Shown in pieces: positions 51,118 to 58,480 of a stretch of 64,000 bases of DNA. Source of the DNA: an uncultured Bacteroidales bacterium (GTDB taxonomy: Bacteria > Bacteroidota > Bacteroidia > Bacteroidales > Paludibacteraceae); NCBI GenBank assembly GCA_934667275.1, contig CAKULK010000005.1, positions 1-64,000 on the forward strand, read 5' to 3'. The notes beneath the pieces are model-generated. The model saw only the letters and a program-made list of their open reading frames with translations. It was not told where the DNA came from and searched no databases. Position 1 is the stretch's first letter. Each line of letters begins with the position of its first letter. The translations under genes were made by a program, and so were the position numbers.

Positions 51118-52011
51118 ATGAGTGCGAAGACAAAATACTATCGGGTTGCAGAGCATACTTTTTCATTAAATGCATCAGAGCAGTGGTTTGGGCTGCTGTC
51201 AAATTATACACCTTTTGAGATAGCCGAAGGCGTATCGGAACCGATATTCACGCTAACAGCAGAGAACAACGGGATGTTAAGCCCGGAAGGCGTTGCACAA
51301 CTGACGCCGCTGTTCGTGGATTCATCGGACGAAGATATGCCGCGGATTGAAGTCTATCGCCAAGATGACCAATGGTTGTTCCGCGTCGCAATGGTAGCAA
51401 ATGCCCAGGTATGCTGTGAATTATGGTGTTCATCGGACTTCCGACAGGCGCGCCTGTGTTTTGCCTCAAGCGAAAGGAATGTGCGATTCTGTCTCGACAA
51501 CGCCATGATGTTGCTGTTTGCATTCCGTACTGCGGCACTGCGCACTTTGGAGATGCACGCCGCCGTAGTGGTAAAAGACGGACGCGGATTCCTTTTTCTC
51601 GGAAAGAGCGGCACTGGGAAGTCCACCCACGCACGGCAATGGTTGCAGGCATTTGATGATGCATGGTTGCTCAACGACGACAACCCGATATTGCGCGTTA
51701 TGGATGATGGCGAAGTACGGGTATTCGGGTCGCCATGGAGTGGCAAGACACCATGCTACAAAAATGAATCAGCCCCCGTTGAGGCGATTGTAAAACTCAG
51801 CCAAGCCCCGGAGAACACACTGCACCGCTTGCGTCTGCCGGAAGCGTATGCCTACATATTATCATCGGCATCTGGATTAAAAACAGAGCGCAACATGGCA
51901 GATGCCATCTACGAGACCATACGGGCAATTGTACTAAGCACGCCTTGCTATCATCTTGATTGTCTGCCAAATACAGATGCCGCACGTACCTGCTATGGAG
52001 AAAGAGAATAG
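51118..52011 (+). CDS. HprK-like kinase (P-loop serine kinase)
   Basis: A 297-residue protein with a C-terminal HPr kinase-like P-loop domain. Walker A is LGKSGTGKSTHARQW (162-174), followed by WLLNDDNPIL (184-192) and GSPWSGKTPCY (204-214), which recalls the HprK/PEPCK superfamily. The N-terminal 140 residues form an unknown beta-rich domain. Similar kinases occur in RiPP clusters, where the paeninodin kinase phosphorylates the peptide C-terminus. The ATG at 51118 lies just after the promoter; the longer frame would start before it. It overlaps the protease gene by 17 bp, indicating co-translation. Confidence 0.85.
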   Translation: MSAKTKYYRVAEHTFSLNASEQWFGLLSNYTPFEIAEGVSEPIFTLTAENNGMLSPEGVAQLTPLFVDSSDEDMPRIEVYRQDDQWLFRVAMVANAQVCCELWCSSDFRQARLCFASSERNVRFCLDNAMMLLFAFRTAALRTLEMHAAVVVKDGRGFLFLGKSGTGKSTHARQWLQAFDDAWLLNDDNPILRVMDDGEVRVFGSPWSGKTPCYKNESAPVEAIVKLSQAPENTLHRLRLPEAYAYILSSASGLKTERNMADAIYETIRAIVLSTPCYHLDCLPNTDAARTCYGERE

Positions 52012-52429
52012 CATATTGCTGCCGGAGTTTCAGCGGCTATTGGAGACGGGACATCAGGTGCAGTTCACTCCCAAAGGTGTGAGTATGCGCCCATACATAG
52101 AAGGAGGACGCGATAGTGTGATAGTGGAGCGTCCAAACCGTCCATTGCGTACAGGAGACATCGTATTGGCAAAAATTAACGACACCTATGTGCTCCACAG
52201 AATTGCACATTGCAATGGAGGACAATTAGTGCTGCATGGCGATGGAAACCTCTGTGGCTCAGAGTATTGCAGTCGCAAGGATATTCTTGGAATAGTGACC
52301 ATGATACTACGGAATGGCAGCCGCCCTGTGCATCCGACACGCGCCATTATATGGCGGCATCTGCCAGTGGTAGCACGCAAATACGGATTAAAGATTTATC
52401 GCAAGTGCCTCCGTTGGCACCGAAACTAA
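51995..52429 (+). CDS. S24/S26 family (signal peptidase-like) protease
   Basis: A 144-residue protein with a signal-peptidase catalytic core. The nucleophile motif is KGVSMRPYIEGGRDSVIV (Ser30), followed by GDIVLAKIN, YVLHRIAH (His68) and LVLHGDGNL. A His-Arg pair is in the position of box D, where bacterial signal peptidases have Lys, so it resembles Ser-His type (Sec11-like) enzymes. No membrane anchor is visible, so it may act in the cytoplasm on a peptide or regulator. It begins within the kinase gene and is followed 6 bp later by the PqqD-like gene. Confidence 0.85.
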   Translation: MEKENSILLPEFQRLLETGHQVQFTPKGVSMRPYIEGGRDSVIVERPNRPLRTGDIVLAKINDTYVLHRIAHCNGGQLVLHGDGNLCGSEYCSRKDILGIVTMILRNGSRPVHPTRAIIWRHLPVVARKYGLKIYRKCLRWHRN

Positions 52430-52435
52430 CTGAAT

Positions 52436-52705
52436 ATGAAGACAAAAAAAGGATTTCGCCTGCGTGAATTGGGCAGCGACTATATCTTGATAGGTGAAAG
52501 TGTAGAACTCATCAACTTCAACAGTCTCATCACCCTCAACGAGAGTGCGGCTTATTTGTGGCGCAACGTGGACGGCAAGGATTTCAATGCCGAAACGCTC
52601 ACAAACCTGCTATTGGATGAGTACGAAGTGGATGCCGAAACGGCTCAGCGCGATGCCGAAGCAACACTGCAGGATTGGTTGGAAGCAGGAATTATAACCG
52701 AGTGA
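52436..52705 (+). CDS. PqqD-family peptide-binding (RiPP recognition) protein
   Basis: An 89-residue PqqD-like protein: the winged-helix RRE fold that binds the leader of RiPP precursors and presents it to modifying enzymes. Typical features are the N-terminal strand ILIGESVELINFNSLITLNESAAYLW and the helix ETLTNLLLDEYEVDAETAQRDAEATLQDWLEAGII. It stands between the protease and the nucleotidyltransferase-fold gene. A precursor peptide or a radical SAM partner is not encoded in the window, so its ligand is unknown. Confidence 0.9.
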   Translation: MKTKKGFRLRELGSDYILIGESVELINFNSLITLNESAAYLWRNVDGKDFNAETLTNLLLDEYEVDAETAQRDAEATLQDWLEAGIITE

Positions 52706-52720
52706 CAATCAATTGGTAAG

Positions 52721-53893
52721 ATGAAAAAAGAAGAAGATATATTCTTCTCAATTCTTCGTTCCGTTTTATGGGGTGAGGAGTATGCAGTCAGCCCGTCCTA
52801 CGAGGTTGATTGGAACAAAGTTCTCGGTCTGGCAAACAGGCAAAGTTGTCTGCATGCTTTTGGAGTATGGATATTGCAGCATCATATCGAAACACCTTAT
52901 AATCAGACACTTCGAGCCAACACTTTTGCCACCATGCAGCGGCAAGTCAGGCTCAACCGGTTAGCGGCGGATGTCGTTACACTACTGCAAAATCATGGCA
53001 TTCAGGCTGTATTGATGAAGGGCTATGGATTGTCTTTGCTCTATCCTGACCCCGATATGCGTTCTTTTGGTGATGTGGACATATACGTGGGCGAAAAGAA
53101 CTATCTCCATGCTACTCAGTTGGTTACGGAGGCTTATCCCGACAACTATTGGCATTCTGCGCTCCACGGAGGTATCCACTACATCATGTGCCTCGACGAG
53201 AAATGCGACCGCACGGTGGAGTTGCACCGCGTGACAATGGAGTTCACAAACAAAGCAGGAAATCAGGCTTTTCAGGCATATACGGAGCATAATATGGAGG
53301 AGCCGCTCCCCGTCATCTCCATCGCAGGAGTGGATGTCTCGGTACCACGTGCAGCCTACAACGCTTTGTATGTGTTCATGCACGCATGGCACCATTTCGA
53401 GGGAGCGGGAGTCGGATTCCGTCAGTTGGGAGACTGGACATTGGCACTCCATCACGCCTACCAGCAAGCCACCCCGCAAGAATGGGAAAATACTGTGCAC
53501 GAGATGCACAATGTATTGGACGCGCTACACATGACAGCCGTATGGCAAACCTTTGGGTACGTGGTAGTCAATGTATTAGGACTTCCCCAAGAAGAATTCC
53601 CATTATATACGGAACGGTACCAACAGCGGGCAAAACGTCTGATGAGCCAACTTCTGCGCGACGGACACGGCTATCGCCCTGCACATCAACCACCATCAGA
53701 CATCACTCTGATGAGGCGTTTCCCATGGGAACGTCCAGAGCATGGGCGTATGTTGCAAGTCATGACCACCGTATGCCGCATATTCTTCAATGCCCTGCAA
53801 CTGAGCAAGTTCTTCCCGCACTATGCTTGGACGGAGTTACGCGCCACTTTTGGGGGTGCACTCCGCAAATCAACAGCCCGCGGCAGCCTTTAG
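52721..53893 (+). CDS. Nucleotidyltransferase-fold protein (NTP_transf_5 family)
   Basis: A 390-residue protein with a nucleotidyltransferase-like domain. VLMKGYGLSLLYPDPDMRSFGDVDIYV (residues 98-123) holds the Asp-x-Asp metal site (GDVDIYV), preceded by a helical region and followed by a long helical domain. Family members are found in RiPP and lasso-peptide loci, but their reaction is undefined. It is last in the four-gene cassette, 15 bp after the PqqD-like gene, and is followed by a hairpin terminator. No membrane segment is visible. Confidence 0.85.
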   Translation: MKKEEDIFFSILRSVLWGEEYAVSPSYEVDWNKVLGLANRQSCLHAFGVWILQHHIETPYNQTLRANTFATMQRQVRLNRLAADVVTLLQNHGIQAVLMKGYGLSLLYPDPDMRSFGDVDIYVGEKNYLHATQLVTEAYPDNYWHSALHGGIHYIMCLDEKCDRTVELHRVTMEFTNKAGNQAFQAYTEHNMEEPLPVISIAGVDVSVPRAAYNALYVFMHAWHHFEGAGVGFRQLGDWTLALHHAYQQATPQEWENTVHEMHNVLDALHMTAVWQTFGYVVVNVLGLPQEEFPLYTERYQQRAKRLMSQLLRDGHGYRPAHQPPSDITLMRRFPWERPEHGRMLQVMTTVCRIFFNALQLSKFFPHYAWTELRATFGGALRKSTARGSL

Positions 53894-53918
53894 CACTCCC
53901 ATTATTCTATCTATTTGT

Positions 53919-53953
53919 CTTGTCATACGGCATATCTTCTGCCGCATGACAAG
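53919..53953 (+). terminator. Terminator of the four-gene cassette
   Basis: A 14-bp stem with one mismatch (CTTGTCATACGGCA with TGCCGCATGACAAG) around a 7-nt loop, followed by a T-rich stretch at 53962-53969. Confidence 0.75.
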
Positions 53954-54059
53954 ACACTTGCATTTTTTCATTCCAAAACTCTATTACATGACACTCGCAT
54001 TAATCTGAGACAGGATATTTCTGAATAATTAGTGATATTCAGTGCATCAGTCCATTTTA

Positions 54060-54081
54060 TCACTAATCATTCACTAATCAT
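54060..54081. repeat. 11-bp-period repeat, two units
   Basis: TCACTAATCAT occurs twice in direct succession. Its complement shares GTGATTAG with the TAGGTGATTAG units at 54186, so the two arrays are roughly inverted relative to each other. Confidence 0.85.
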
Positions 54082-54185
54082 TTTAACATCTATCATACTT
54101 ACAACACCCCAAAATTCCTCTGATTACCACCCGTTCTATGCCACAATAGAGCCATTTTTTCCTACTGTCATTGTCGGGTAAAGAG

Positions 54186-54218
54186 TAGGTGATTAGTAGG
54201 TGATTAATAGGTGATTCA
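54186..54218. repeat. 11-bp-period tandem array, three units
   Basis: TAGGTGATTAG, TAGGTGATTAA and TAGGTGATTCA, all with the TAGGTGATT core, in exact 11-nt steps. Confidence 0.9.
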
Positions 54219-54360
54219 TTATATGTTGCCGATGTCTTGCTTTGTCCATGGAATCAGAATGGCACAGTCTTAAAATACGCCAACTCACATTTAACACATA
54301 TTTAATATACTCTTATCATCATTCTTTTTCATACCACCCTCACATTACAAACTGCAACAA

Positions 54361-54393
54361 AAGAGCCTAACTGACCATATCAGTTAGGCTCTT
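54361..54393 (-). terminator. Terminator of the tRNA-Ser gene
   Basis: A perfect 14-bp stem (AAGAGCCTAACTGA with TCAGTTAGGCTCTT) around a 5-nt loop, followed on the minus strand by TTTTGTTG. Confidence 0.9.
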
Positions 54394-54414
54394 GCCATGA
54401 AACGTTTTTATCTG

Positions 54415-54503
54415 CGGAAAGTGAGGGATTCGAACCCCCGATACGACGTAATGCGTATACCGCATTTCGAGTGCGGCTCTTTCGACCACTCAGACAACTT
54501 TCC
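54415..54503 (-). tRNA. tRNA-Ser (anticodon CGA)
   Basis: An 89-nt type II tRNA on the minus strand. The acceptor stem is GGAAAGT / ACTTTCC with discriminator G, the anticodon loop is CTCGAAA within CCGCA and TGCGG arms, a long variable arm is present (TATACGCATTACGTCGTA region), and the T arm contains GGTTCGAATCC. The anticodon CGA reads the UCG codon. CCA is not encoded. It has a consensus promoter and an intrinsic terminator, so it is an independent unit. Confidence 0.95.
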
Positions 54504-54516
54504 TAAAAAGCGGCTG

Positions 54517-54547
54517 CAAAGGTACTGCTTTTTTCTGACATATACAA
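54517..54547 (-). promoter_or_regulatory. Promoter of tRNA-Ser
   Basis: On the minus strand, TTG (54545-54547), 20 nt, then TACCTTTG (54517-54524), 14 bp before the tRNA 5' end. Confidence 0.85.
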
Positions 54548-54571
54548 GTTGCAACTCGCTTTTTCTTATTT

Positions 54572-55285
54572 TTATTTCTCCACCAAACTGAACGCAACCT
54601 CCATCATATGCGTAAAGTTATTCTGGCGTTCTTCTGCTGTAGTCACTTCACCCGTCAGGATATTGTCGCTTATCGTGCAGATTACCAACGCCTTGTTTCC
54701 GGAGCGTGCCGCATTCATATACAAAGCAGGGGCTTCCATCTCTACGCAGAGTACGCCCATATTAATCCACTTGTCATTGTGTGCATTCTCCGTATAAAAA
54801 GTATCCGAAGAGAACACATTCCCGACTTTGTAGTGGTATCCGAACTTCTCGCATGCCTCTGCGGCACGACGGCAAAGGTCGAAGTCTGCTATTGGGGCAA
54901 ACGTGCCGGGCAATTCATATTGCGAAGCATAGTTCGAGTTGGTACAGGCTCCCATAGCAATAGCAAGATCACCTATATGCAGGTCTTTGTGGATACTGCC
55001 GGCACTGCCCACACGAATAATGGTCTTCACGCCATAGAAATTGTACAACTCGTAACTATAGATGCCTATTGACGGGATACCCATACCATGCCCCATCACA
55101 CTCACACGCTTTCCCTTGTAAGTGCCTGTGAATCCTAGCATACCACGTACATTATTGAATTGGACTGCGTTGTCCAAGAATTTCTCTGCCATTAGTTTTG
55201 CGCGCAGAGGGTCGCCTGCCATGATGACAGTTTCGGCGATTTCGCCGTACTTGGCCCCGATATGGGGAGTCGGTGTATTGTTCAT
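54572..55285 (-). CDS. deoD: Purine-nucleoside phosphorylase DeoD
   Basis: Phosphorolytic cleavage of purine nucleosides for salvage, hexameric NP-I family, 237 residues. Family landmarks are TPHIGAKYGEIAETVIMAGDPLRAK, NNVRGMLGFTGTYKGKRVSVMGHGMGIPSIGIYSYEL, IIRVGSAGSI, GVLCVEMEAPALY (the conserved active-site Glu and Met) and CTISDNILTGE with the catalytic Asp. It closely follows the E. coli DeoD layout. kdsB lies upstream on the same strand with an 88-bp gap. Confidence 0.95.
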   Translation of the reverse strand: MNNTPTPHIGAKYGEIAETVIMAGDPLRAKLMAEKFLDNAVQFNNVRGMLGFTGTYKGKRVSVMGHGMGIPSIGIYSYELYNFYGVKTIIRVGSAGSIHKDLHIGDLAIAMGACTNSNYASQYELPGTFAPIADFDLCRRAAEACEKFGYHYKVGNVFSSDTFYTENAHNDKWINMGVLCVEMEAPALYMNAARSGNKALVICTISDNILTGEVTTAEERQNNFTHMMEVAFSLVEK

Positions 55286-55373
55286 ACGCTCTCTTATTTA
55301 TGGTTCATCACTCGCCACAACGAATCCCGATGTGGCATTCTCACTAATACAAATTTCGTACCAAAGTACTCGA

Positions 55374-56147
55374 TTATTGCATTTTTAGGTACTTAATGGC
55401 TGCTTCTAAATCCTCTTTTGTATCAATGCCCATTGAGTATGTCTCACAAACAGCCACTTTTATTTTTATCCCGTTTTCCAACCAACGCAGTTGTTCCAGA
55501 CTCTCAGCCAACTCCAATGGTGTCTGTGGCATTCGGGTAATGCGTTTCAGCACATCTGCACGGTACGCGTACATGCCTATATGTCGGTAAAACTTCCCGC
55601 GCAACAACCATTCCGACCTGTCCGCGCCTCTCAAGTATGGAATCACACTGCGCGAGAAATACAATGCCTCTCCTGTCTGTTCCGACCACACCACTTTCGG
55701 TGAATTGGGGTTCTCTAAATCCGCCAATGTATCTTCTTTTGTAAAAGGCTTCACCAATGTGGCTATCTCAGTCGGAAAACATGATTTAATAGTCTCTATC
55801 TGAGATGGTTGTATAAACGGTTCATCCCCTTGGATATTGATAATCACCACATCCTCATCACGCTGGGGCAACGTATTTTGCCTTTTGTCTTTCAATATCT
55901 CGTATGCCTCCTCCACACGGTCAGTGCCGCATCTGTGGTTGGGCGATGTCATCACGACCTCGCCCCCAAAGCCCTGCACGCAAGCGTATATTCGCTCATC
56001 ATCTGTTGCCACGACCACCGTTTCCAGGGCCTTTCGGGCTTGCTCATACACACGCTGAATCATAGGCTTCCCGCAAATATCCGCCAACGGCTTACCGGGA
56101 AACCTTGTGCTCGCATAACGCGCTGGTATTATTCCTACGTACTGCAT
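55374..56147 (-). CDS. kdsB: 3-deoxy-manno-octulosonate cytidylyltransferase
   Basis: Activates Kdo as CMP-Kdo for lipid A core synthesis. The 257 residues show GIIPARYASTRFPGKPLADICGKPMIQRVYEQA at the N-terminus, VVVATDDERIYACVQGFGG, SPNHRCGTDRVEEAY, NIQGDEPFI and SEWLLRGKFYRHIGMYAYRADVLKR. It has its own promoter, divergent from murC, and is followed by deoD. Confidence 0.95.
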   Translation of the reverse strand: MQYVGIIPARYASTRFPGKPLADICGKPMIQRVYEQARKALETVVVATDDERIYACVQGFGGEVVMTSPNHRCGTDRVEEAYEILKDKRQNTLPQRDEDVVIINIQGDEPFIQPSQIETIKSCFPTEIATLVKPFTKEDTLADLENPNSPKVVWSEQTGEALYFSRSVIPYLRGADRSEWLLRGKFYRHIGMYAYRADVLKRITRMPQTPLELAESLEQLRWLENGIKIKVAVCETYSMGIDTKEDLEAAIKYLKMQ

Positions 56148-56169
56148 ATTCCTCTACGTAAAGATTTTG

Positions 56170-56200
56170 CAAAGATACAAAAATTATCTGAACTATACAA
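56170..56200 (-). promoter_or_regulatory. Promoter of kdsB
   Basis: On the minus strand, TTG (56198-56200), 20 nt, then TATCTTTG (56170-56177), 23 bp before the kdsB ATG. Confidence 0.8.
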
Positions 56201-56257
56201 CCCCGTCCTGTTTTTTATCAGTTCGCGGTTGTTTCCAGCCCAAGTGCAAAGTTAGTT

Positions 56258-56288
56258 TTGCATAATCCATTATTTTTTTGTAACTTTG
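56258..56288 (+). promoter_or_regulatory. Promoter of murC-ftsQAZ
   Basis: TTG at 56258-56260, 20 nt, then TAACTTTG at 56281-56288, about 49 bp before the murC ATG. Its presence shows that murC heads this division-gene block. Confidence 0.8.
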
Positions 56289-56336
56289 CGGGCTGGTAAA
56301 AGTGCCATATCGGATTATATGGAACAGCATAAAATA

Positions 56337-57734
56337 ATGAACAACAACTTGACAAACATACAAACCATCTATTTTCTGGGCATCGGAGGTATCGGTATGA
56401 GTGCCTTGGCGCGTTATTTCATGGCACAAGGCATCCGTGTATTGGGCTACGACCGCACGCCGTCGCCTTTGACGCATGAGTTGGAGGAAGAAGGTATTGC
56501 TATCCAATATACGGATGATATTCAGGCAATAGAGCAACTGTCGCCCGACACCACTCTTGTAGTGCGGACACCTGCAGTGCCGGCAGACGAGCCAATCTAC
56601 CGCTACTTTCGTGAGCACCGGTTTCTCATTCAGAAGCGCGCGGAAGCCCTTGGTCTTCTAACGCGCACGATGCACGCTTTATGTGTGGCAGGTACCCATG
56701 GCAAGACGACCACATCCACCATGTTAGCGCATATCCTACACACTTCGCACGTGGGCGCAAACGCCTTTTTAGGGGGAATAGCCAACAACTACCATAGTAA
56801 TCTGCTGATGGATAAGCATAGCGGTTTTGTGGTGGTGGAGGCAGATGAATATGACCGTTCTTTCCACCAACTCTCCCCCTATATGTCAATAATCACAAGC
56901 ATAGACCCTGACCACTTGGACATATATGGCACGCCGTTGGCATATATGGAAAGTTTTGTGCATTATGCATCGCTTGTACAAGAGGCTCTGGTGGTAAAAA
57001 AGAGTGTGCTGAATGCTGTTCCCGCGTTGGGTACAGCAGGTGCAAAACATGTTTATACCTATGCCGTTGGTGAGCAGGCGGATTTCTATGCCGACCATAT
57101 TCGTGTAAACGACGGACAAATTGTATTTGATTATCATATACAAGATAACACACTTGCAGACATGCAGTTAGGTGTGCCGGTTTGGGTGAATATCGAGAAC
57201 AGTGTAGCGGCTATGGCTGTAGCGCATTTGGCAGGTGCCACTGATGAAGAATTGCGCATGGGATTGGCAAGTTTCAATGGTGTGTATCGGCGGTTTAATA
57301 TCCACATACAGACTCCGCAAGTTGCATATATTGACGACTATGCACACCACCCTACCGAACTGAATGCAAGTATTGAGTCAGTACGCCGCTTATACCCCAC
57401 TCGCCATTTGATAGGGGTGTTCCAACCTCACCTCTACACACGTACACGTGATTTTGCCGATGATTTTGCGCGAGTCTTGAGCAAGTTGGACGAAGTGATA
57501 CTATTGCCCGTCTATCCGGCACGCGAACAGCCAATTCAAGGTGTATCTTCGGAAATGCTATTGGGCAAAATTACATGCCCCAAAACATTGGTTGGTAAAG
57601 AACAACTGCCCGCCTGTTTAGCAGAGAAAGTACGTCAATATACTGCTAATCAGCAGCCTTGTGCCATCATCACACTCGGAGCAGGTGATATTGACCGCTT
57701 GGTACCCGTGATAACCACAGCATTGCATGAATGA
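56337..57734 (+). CDS. murC: UDP-N-acetylmuramate--L-alanine ligase
   Basis: Adds L-alanine to UDP-MurNAc, the first step of the peptidoglycan stem peptide. The 465 residues show the N-terminal FLGIGGIGMSALARYFM, the ATP loop VAGTHGKTTTSTML (about 117-130), EADEYDRSF and the C-terminal YAHHPTELNASIE and PHLYTRTRDF. The ATG at 56337 fits the family N-terminus; an in-frame ATG at 56319 would add six residues. It overlaps ftsQ by ATGA. Unlike typical dcw clusters it is preceded by a divergent kdsB instead of murG. Confidence 0.93.
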   Translation: MNNNLTNIQTIYFLGIGGIGMSALARYFMAQGIRVLGYDRTPSPLTHELEEEGIAIQYTDDIQAIEQLSPDTTLVVRTPAVPADEPIYRYFREHRFLIQKRAEALGLLTRTMHALCVAGTHGKTTTSTMLAHILHTSHVGANAFLGGIANNYHSNLLMDKHSGFVVVEADEYDRSFHQLSPYMSIITSIDPDHLDIYGTPLAYMESFVHYASLVQEALVVKKSVLNAVPALGTAGAKHVYTYAVGEQADFYADHIRVNDGQIVFDYHIQDNTLADMQLGVPVWVNIENSVAAMAVAHLAGATDEELRMGLASFNGVYRRFNIHIQTPQVAYIDDYAHHPTELNASIESVRRLYPTRHLIGVFQPHLYTRTRDFADDFARVLSKLDEVILLPVYPAREQPIQGVSSEMLLGKITCPKTLVGKEQLPACLAEKVRQYTANQQPCAIITLGAGDIDRLVPVITTALHE

Positions 57735-58468
57735 AAAAGACGACGCGAACCATATTATTCTCTATCCTTGCCACCATTGTCATCGGCTATGCATTGGTGG
57801 CTGTGGTCTGGCTGTCGCATTCGCCGCAAGACGCACTATGCAGGCATTTGTACATCACCATTGCGGATAGCACGGAACGCCAATATATCAATGAACAGGA
57901 AATACGCAACTATCTGCTACGTACAGGATTGGATGTTGCCGATCGGCCTATGCATGACATTGCTTGCCACGAGATAGAGAAAAGCCTGTTGCAACATGAT
58001 TTGATACGTACTGCTGAGTGTTATAAATCACCACGACACAATCTATATGTCCGGGTTACGCAACGTGTCCCTGCTATGTATGTGGTTGCCAATGATGGAT
58101 GCTATTACGTGGATACCGACCGCAAAATTATGCCCTTACGTGCCTCTGTAAAAGCAGATGTGCCCACTTTCAGCGGAGCCGTCAGTCGCCGTGCCGCCAC
58201 AGAAGAGTATTTTGATTTTGCACAATGGTTAAGTCGCAATACCTATTGGGAACCGCGTATAGAGTCTGTGGTTGTTTATAATCCTAAGAATATTGTTCTC
58301 ACACAAAAAGATATGTCCGCACATATCCTGTTGGGGTCTTTGGATGGCTACAAAGATAAAATGCAGAAACTCAATACACTATATACCAAAGGGTTTGACC
58401 AAATTGGCTACAAACCATATCGCGAATACGACCTCCGGTTCAATGGACAAGTTGTAGGACGCTATTAA
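57731..58468 (+). CDS. ftsQ: Cell division protein FtsQ
   Basis: Bitopic divisome protein, 245 residues: one membrane helix near the N-terminus (about 8-28, LFSILATIVIGYALVAVVWL) followed by a periplasmic POTRA-like domain and beta domain. Sequence conservation in FtsQ is low, so position is the strongest evidence: it overlaps murC by ATGA and lies 12 bp before ftsA, the canonical dcw order. The region after residue 120 (YYVDTDRKIMPL) resembles the FtsQ beta domain start. Confidence 0.9.
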   Translation: MKKTTRTILFSILATIVIGYALVAVVWLSHSPQDALCRHLYITIADSTERQYINEQEIRNYLLRTGLDVADRPMHDIACHEIEKSLLQHDLIRTAECYKSPRHNLYVRVTQRVPAMYVVANDGCYYVDTDRKIMPLRASVKADVPTFSGAVSRRAATEEYFDFAQWLSRNTYWEPRIESVVVYNPKNIVLTQKDMSAHILLGSLDGYKDKMQKLNTLYTKGFDQIGYKPYREYDLRFNGQVVGRY

Positions 58469-58480
58469 CACTTGAACACA

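Larger units (their letters stand above)
53894..54414. other. Intergenic region after the four-gene cassette
   Basis: About 520 bp of AT-rich sequence with no convincing gene. It contains the cassette terminator at 53919-53953, two 11-bp-period arrays (54060-54081 and 54186-54218) and the tRNA-Ser terminator (54361-54393). I looked for a small RiPP precursor ORF with a plausible leader and core; the only short ATG frame (a 20-residue MTRHLHFF peptide) lacks one. Confidence 0.75.

Noticed and set aside
53823..54008. Short frames after the four-gene cassette as a RiPP precursor
   Set aside because: The longer one overlaps the preceding gene in another frame; the short MTRHLHFF peptide lacks a leader-core layout and crosses the terminator.
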